From Rhynchopus sp. YZ270_cl-10 (lineage: Eukaryota > Euglenozoa > Diplonemea > Diplonemida > Diplonemidae): a stretch of 64,000 bases of DNA. The stretch spans positions 1,116,001 to 1,180,000 of the forward strand of contig OZ037894.1 in the NCBI GenBank assembly GCA_964035575.1, in the 5' to 3' direction. Position numbers and translations under genes: made by a program. The notes under the pieces are model-generated. The model was not told the origin of the DNA. It worked only from the letters and a program-made list of their open reading frames with translations, and made no database searches. Of this stretch, positions 60,036-64,000 are shown one piece after another (positions within the stretch are counted from its first letter, which is position 1; the number at the start of each line of letters is the position of its first letter).

Positions 60036-60160
60036 ATCTCCCCTTCCCCCTTATATTGTATGTGTACCACTATTACATGTTTTCCTTTTTTTTTTTTTTG
60101 ATGGGGGATTTGGTACAAAATCCCCCATCCCCCATCCACCGACTGCTTTCGCGCTATTTC
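60036..60160 (+). repeat. Segmental duplication block 1, right copy
   Basis: Homologous to 56103-56200, with an expanded T-run and a small GGGGGATTTGGTACAAAATC hairpin. Confidence 0.8.
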
Positions 60161-60249
60161 ACCTCTTGTATTTTATTCTTTGTATTTTTATTAGAGGTGA
60201 AGAGCGCACGGTCTGTGTCTTAAAAAAAAGCTGATATAATTTGAATAAG

Positions 60250-60270
60250 GTTACTAAGCACGATGCTTTC
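60250..60270 (+). repeat. Dispersed motif DR-B, copy 6
   Basis: GTTACTAAGCACGATGCTTT, one of the more diverged copies. Confidence 0.5.
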
Positions 60271-60549
60271 ATGCAGGGGCTGGCGTCGTAGGTGGGCCAG
60301 TCGCATCGGTAACGCTCTTTTTAGGTGTTTCCAGTCTCAAGAAACTTGGCGTCCAAATAAGTTTAGCGGATGTGATCTTGGGACAATCTGTGTGTCTTTT
60401 TTGGACGCCATACATATTTTTGGAGTACGTAATAGCGCACAACTCTTCAGTGGAAGATGGTCACCCCTTCTGTGCACCCACATGCGTGTCCACGTTGTGG
60501 GGTCTCGATACGGATCTGCACAAGGCTCCTCTGTGTTGCCCAGAGGGCA

Positions 60550-60663
60550 ACCTGACTACAGCTAATAGGGTTCCTTCGCGCTTCTGCTTTTTTACCCCCA
60601 GAGCATCTCCTCCCCACCCCCCCCGCACCACCATTTTACAGGAACCCGCTTTTCCACTTGCGG
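60550..60663 (+). repeat. Segmental duplication block 2, right copy
   Basis: CTGACTACAGCTAATAGGGT and TTTTTTACCCCCAGAGCATC, homologous to 57379-57481. Confidence 0.8.
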
Positions 60664-60778
60664 CATTCCCACTCCACATTCACACATTGTATAACTACCA
60701 AGTCTCTTCTAGCTTTTAGCTTGTGTTCTCGAAAGGTACATTCGGTGTCGTGGAGATACCCGAGAAGGGAGCAGGCAG

Positions 60779-61234
60779 ATGAGCTACGGGGCTGCCAAAT
60801 ATGCGAAGAGCAGGAACGAAGAACGTGGACAGCGCGGCAGGGTGTCCGACACATGGCATGGGGGTCTGCGAAGTGACGACCAGGGGCAAGGGTCGCGTAA
60901 GGAGATCTTCCTGAGAGTATGCTTTTGTTGGTTTGACTCAGGTACTCTCTGGGTCATTAGAATACCATTATTTATTTGGCCGGCATCGTACGTGGGTCAG
61001 CCGGAGATGTCTCCATCAACAGTTTTATTTTGATTTTCCCCCGTTTAGGACATGCTAGAATATGTAAGCAAGGTGGCTCTCTGTAGCCAGGCCCTTTGTC
61101 CCTGTACCCCAAGCCCAACACACCACCAAACAGTACAGCACAAACCCATCACGGCAAAGCATAGGCGAAACGCGAGCCTTCGGCGACCCTCCTATCATAA
61201 AGATGAACAACGCGAACCGCAAAATCCGGCGTGA
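60779..61234 (+). CDS. Possible small two-exon gene, 107 aa, uncertain
   Basis: An open stretch starting MSYGAAKYAKSRNEERGQRG (60779-60916) ends at a GTATGC donor like other introns here. A TTTAG acceptor at 61048 continues in frame (DMLEYVSKVALC...) to a stop at 61234, overlapping the start of Plus-3 copy B. Charged, GC-rich codons favour coding in the first exon. The acceptor lacks the ACAG seen in the seven confident introns, and no family is recognised. It could also be an alternative 5' exon of copy B. Confidence 0.3.
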
Positions 61235-62459
61235 GGAAGTCGTGTCGCGGCTGTACTCGGACCCCAAGCGTCAGCAGGAGCAGGAGCAGCAGCAGGACAC
61301 GGCGCACACACCACGCGCGTCCACCCGTCCTGTGTTCCACCCTGTGGCGCAAGCGTACGGTTGCTTCTCTACACCCCCGAGAGATCTTGACAAACGGACG
61401 CAACTTGTGCACCAACGTGCTGGGTCAGGTTCTCCGACGAGAGAGGTGAAGGAGAGGTTGAGCAAGATGCGGAAGATCGACATGGACAGGGCAGTGGACT
61501 CGCGGTGTCGGCGGGAGGTGAGCACCAGCTCAACGAAGATACGGGAGCAGCGGTGGTGCCCAGCACCACTGAACAGCAAGGGTGTGGACATTCTGGCGAC
61601 AAGGGAGTTTGCACCACGGGTGGCGCGAGCGCGTGTGTTTGACTGGCAAGCGGAGCAGGAGGACAGGCTGCTGCGCGAACGTGAGCAGCAGCGTGGTGAG
61701 GAGCGACACGAGGCACACCTGCTTGCCGCCGCCACACAACGCAAGCACCGCCGCCAACAGCGCGACGCTCGCATGCAGACACGCAGCATGTCTGCCGACG
61801 CACACCGCAGACAGCACTCCACCACACCCCCACAGCACAACACATCGCAGCAGCAGCAGCACCGCCCCAGAGCACGCTCCCTCATCGGATCGAAACGGGG
61901 CAGCGCTGTCCAGATGGACGACTCGCAGGACATCGAAATCCACCGCCTCCAAGAGGAAAACGACTCGCTCCGTGAATACGTCAGACAGATGAAGGCTGAA
62001 GAAGAGCACCAGAGTGCACAACAGGACCGCCGCCACGAACAACACCAACACCAGGAGCAACGCCCGACACAACACACAGAGAGAACGGAGAGGCGTGGCA
62101 GTCGTGGTGCCACGACCGCACACCCACTGCACGTATTGGAGAGCACGTGGATCCCGCGGAAGCAGATTGAGGAGTGGCGTGGGTCGCTCTCGCGTGGTGC
62201 CCTGCGGAGCAAGGTTTCGCACTGTGCGCTGCGCTTCCTGAACGGTGAGAAGCGCTACACTGCGGGCATCGCTGTCGACGTTGCTGAAGGGGAGGAGGTG
62301 AACCTCATTGTCGACAACGGCACGTACGAGGAGGTCGTACGCCTGCACAACGTGTCCAACACCTGCTTCCTTCAGGCAGAGGTCTCTCAGGATCTCATGG
62401 AAGCAGTCGCAGAAGCACCACAACAAGGCAACAACAATATGTTTGCGCACGGAGGGTAA
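61203..62459 (+). CDS. Plus-3 (RTF1-like) domain protein, copy B, 418 aa
   Basis: Single exon; ATG in CATAAAG context. A tandem paralogue of the gene at 57533: from DTAHTPRAST to the end the proteins and even the DNA are nearly identical. The long Gln/Glu/Lys coiled coil of copy A is reduced to a few residues (KRQQEQEQQQ). A unique insert (RDARMQTRSMSADAHRR) lies in the middle. The coiled coil IEIHRLQEENDSLREYVRQM and Plus-3 domain (about residues 308-403, ending VRLHNVSNTCFLQAEV) are intact. Probably chromatin/transcription-elongation-associated, by analogy with RTF1; binding partners are unknown. Confidence 0.8.
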   Translation: MNNANRKIRREEVVSRLYSDPKRQQEQEQQQDTAHTPRASTRPVFHPVAQAYGCFSTPPRDLDKRTQLVHQRAGSGSPTREVKERLSKMRKIDMDRAVDSRCRREVSTSSTKIREQRWCPAPLNSKGVDILATREFAPRVARARVFDWQAEQEDRLLREREQQRGEERHEAHLLAAATQRKHRRQQRDARMQTRSMSADAHRRQHSTTPPQHNTSQQQQHRPRARSLIGSKRGSAVQMDDSQDIEIHRLQEENDSLREYVRQMKAEEEHQSAQQDRRHEQHQHQEQRPTQHTERTERRGSRGATTAHPLHVLESTWIPRKQIEEWRGSLSRGALRSKVSHCALRFLNGEKRYTAGIAVDVAEGEEVNLIVDNGTYEEVVRLHNVSNTCFLQAEVSQDLMEAVAEAPQQGNNNMFAHGG

Positions 62460-62813
62460 GAGGACGGCTTGTGAGGCAAAACATAGCGGGGGTGGTGGGA
62501 TGGGTGGGGATTTGGGAAAGAAACTAAGGAATGTAGATAATGTGGTGGCGTTTTTGTGTTTTTTGTGTTTTTTTTTTGTAGTTCAGTTTGTTTTGTTTCT
62601 TTTAAAAAAGGTAACCCTTTTCATATCCCCTCTAGTGAAAATGTGAAAAAATAATCAAAAAAAATAGTGAACCACATCACACAGAAACAGATCGTGTTTC
62701 TAAATGGAGGGGGCGCTGCGTGAGGACTGTGTCCCCGTACAACCCATTTCTCCTTTTTTTTTCCCCCTCTTTTTCTCTTTCAATTTTGTTAACAATCTTT
62801 GTTTGCCGGTAAG

Positions 62814-62845
62814 GTGACTGAGCACAGAGAGAGAGTCTCGGGCTG
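62814..62845 (+). repeat. Dispersed motif DR-B, copy 7
   Basis: GTGACTGAGCACAGAGAGAG followed by AGTCTCGGGC. Confidence 0.6.
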
Positions 62846-63120
62846 TCACCACCACAATGCGAATTTATATTTTTTTTTAAAAAGCAAACACAGGAACAGC
62901 ACCTGCCTCTTTTTTGTATTATCGTTTTCCCCCATTGGTGCTGTTCTTGTGTTCTTTCAATGAGAAAGGTGTCTGACGTTATCAAATCCACATTTTTTTT
63001 CAAACAGGGAAGATGCCAGAACCGGGCATACCAGATGTTATCCTAGAAATGGATGGAGGGACAAGCACGGTTACGGGGTCCACCCCCGGTGTTTTACATA
63101 CACTTTGCTTTTGTTCTTTA

Positions 63121-63190
63121 GGGTAGCATAAGTTTTTTTTTGGTTCCCGTTATTTGGGATCGCAAAAAAAAGTGCGGCGTGCGGAAAAAA
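63121..63190. mobile_element. Left end of a Harbinger-like element related to 9481-10158
   Basis: TTA followed by GGGTAGCATAAGTTTTTTTT, CCCGTTATTTGGGATCG and GTGCGGCGTGCGG, paralleling the left end at 9481. I found no matching right end in the window. Confidence 0.5.
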
Positions 63191-63340
63191 AACTAAACTA
63201 AAAAAAAAAAACTAAACAAAATCCTTAAGGAAATCCTTAAGGGGGGGAAAAGTTGTGACGAAAAAGCGATTTTTTGACCCCAAAAACAGCTCAAAAGTGC
63301 AAAATTCTGCACTTTTTGGCATTTATGGGCACTTTCCGCC

Positions 63341-63459
63341 TGATTTTTTACCCCGCGTATAGGGGCGTAAAGGGGCGTACAGGCCCGTGTAGGCCCGTAT
63401 AGGCCAAACCCCACCCATTTTCCCCAGCCTTTACGCGCCTATAGGCGGGGTAAAAATCA
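63341..63459. mobile_element. Fold-back element, 119 bp
   Basis: Inverted arms of about 32 bp: TGATTTTTTACCCCGCG ... GGGGCGTAAAGG and CCTTTACGCGCC ... GGCGGGGTAAAAATCA. No target duplication seen. Confidence 0.65.
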
Positions 63460-64000
63460 ACTGTACTTTACCAAAGAAACACCATTCCCTTATCTCTTCC
63501 GCTGTTTCATGTCGTTCTCGTAATCCGAAGCGGTGTCGCATCCAATAACGTTTTGGGTGCTGGTTCACTGCACTGGATTTTTTTTGCATCGGCTTCGTAC
63601 ATGTTTTTTTTGCTGCCTTTTTAGCTGCAGGGTTTCGGTGTGTGGCGAAGGCTCGTGCTTTCTTTTCTGCATATTTGCCGGAGGCAGACGGCCTAGTGCT
63701 TTGCACGAGCTGCAGATAGGTTGCACCTGTTTGAACTGTTGCGAGTGTTCGGGATCCTTCGGGAGAATGTTGTTTGTCCCACAATGTGCACAGCGGTTGT
63801 TCACTGTTCCTGTTGTCCACAGAACCCATCCGACACAACTGATGTTCTCTTGCATAGAATACCTTGTTCAATGGGTCCGTTGGGAAGGGACTGCCGCATC
63901 GGTACCCTAGCACCCATCTGCAACCTCCTTCTCCATCGCGCGAAGGACCTTGTTGACTGCTCGCCGTTTTCCACACAGCGTGCAATCAACAGAGCACACA
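63431..64000 (-). pseudogene. Zinc-finger-like gene remnant, runs off the window
   Basis: Minus-strand pieces in different frames look coding and Cys-rich: CSVDCTLCGKRRAVNKVLRA, YRCGSPFPTDPLNKVFYARE, RCAHCGTNNILPKD and VQPICSSCKALGRLP, then a basic stretch (NPAAKKAAKKTCTKPMQKK). The first resembles the start of a CW-type zinc finger. No intact gene can be read. It may be a decayed gene or contain assembly errors. Confidence 0.35.

Larger units (their letters stand above)
59761..61202. other. Intergenic; right copy of the segmental duplication
   Basis: Contains blocks matching 56103-56200 (60036-60160) and 57379-57481 (60550-60663), DR-B at 60250-60270, and a possible small gene at 60779. Confidence 0.6.
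62460..64000. other. Intergenic and gene remnant at window end
   Basis: Contains DR-B (62814), a Harbinger-like left end (63121), a fold-back (63341-63459) and minus-strand zinc-finger-like pieces (63431-64000). CAGGAACAGCAC at about 62892 is inverted as GTGCTGTTCTTG at about 62938, a small hairpin. Confidence 0.55.

Noticed and set aside
1-64000. tRNA, rRNA or spliced-leader RNA genes
   Set aside because: I scanned by eye for a T-arm GGTTCRANNC with an acceptor partner and for rRNA-like stretches and found none; a covariance search would be needed to exclude them.
1-64000. CRISPR array
   Set aside because: Repeats here are satellites or inverted-repeat elements without regular spacer structure, and the genome is eukaryotic.

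Overview
This window is nuclear DNA from a flagellated single-celled eukaryote. Evidence: GT-AG introns, an intraflagellar transport gene (IFT46), a giant HECT ubiquitin ligase, a PX-domain MAP3K-type kinase, and long AT-rich intergenic stretches full of poly-T and poly-A between GC-rich genes. I cannot name the organism. Two facts lean weakly to Euglenozoa (diplonemid-like rather than kinetoplastid, because cis-introns are present): all 13 confidently read host genes lie on the + strand, and a tyrosine-recombinase retrotransposon has the Gag-YR-RT-RH order I associate with trypanosomatid VIPER/TATE elements. A metamonad or another flagellate is not excluded.

Layout. 1-5650 is intergenic, with a hAT-like element and two related short inverted-repeat elements. 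5651-24236 carries seven genes: an unknown 163-aa protein; a pair of lipid-anchored (MGCC...) paralogues, one a short anchor plus SH3-like protein and the other the same module fused to PX and a protein kinase; a BART-like protein; an 8-TM membrane protein; a PhzF-family protein; and a ubiquitin-like plus WD-propeller protein. 24421-33771 is a mobile-element nest. Arrays of the purine hexamer AGAGGG are interrupted by one complete-looking tyrosine-recombinase retrotransposon with split direct repeats (A1-ORFs-B1-A2-B2), the 3' part of a second, related one, and two solo terminal units. A 200-N assembly gap follows, then the C-terminal part of IFT46. 36588-47201 is a single 3,537-codon frame for a HECT ligase with UBR box, UBA and two ZZ fingers. 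47202-52757 holds many small DNA transposons and one intact-looking Tc1/mariner (DD37E) element. 52758-62459 has a small mitochondrial-type protein, a CAP-domain protein, and two tandem Plus-3-domain genes. The CAP + Plus-3 unit has been duplicated, and the second CAP gene survives only as a scrap.

The seven introns I can define all start GTAT and end ACAG, a tighter consensus than usual. The intergenic DNA carries at least ten short inverted-repeat element families, several with clean target-site duplications (8 bp, 9 bp, 5 bp, TTA, TA). It also has dispersed motifs that I saw only in + orientation, the same as the genes. The most unusual result is the association of two tyrosine-recombinase retroelement families with one purine hexamer satellite: the junction of their terminal repeats matches the satellite unit, which suggests recombinase-guided docking in the array.
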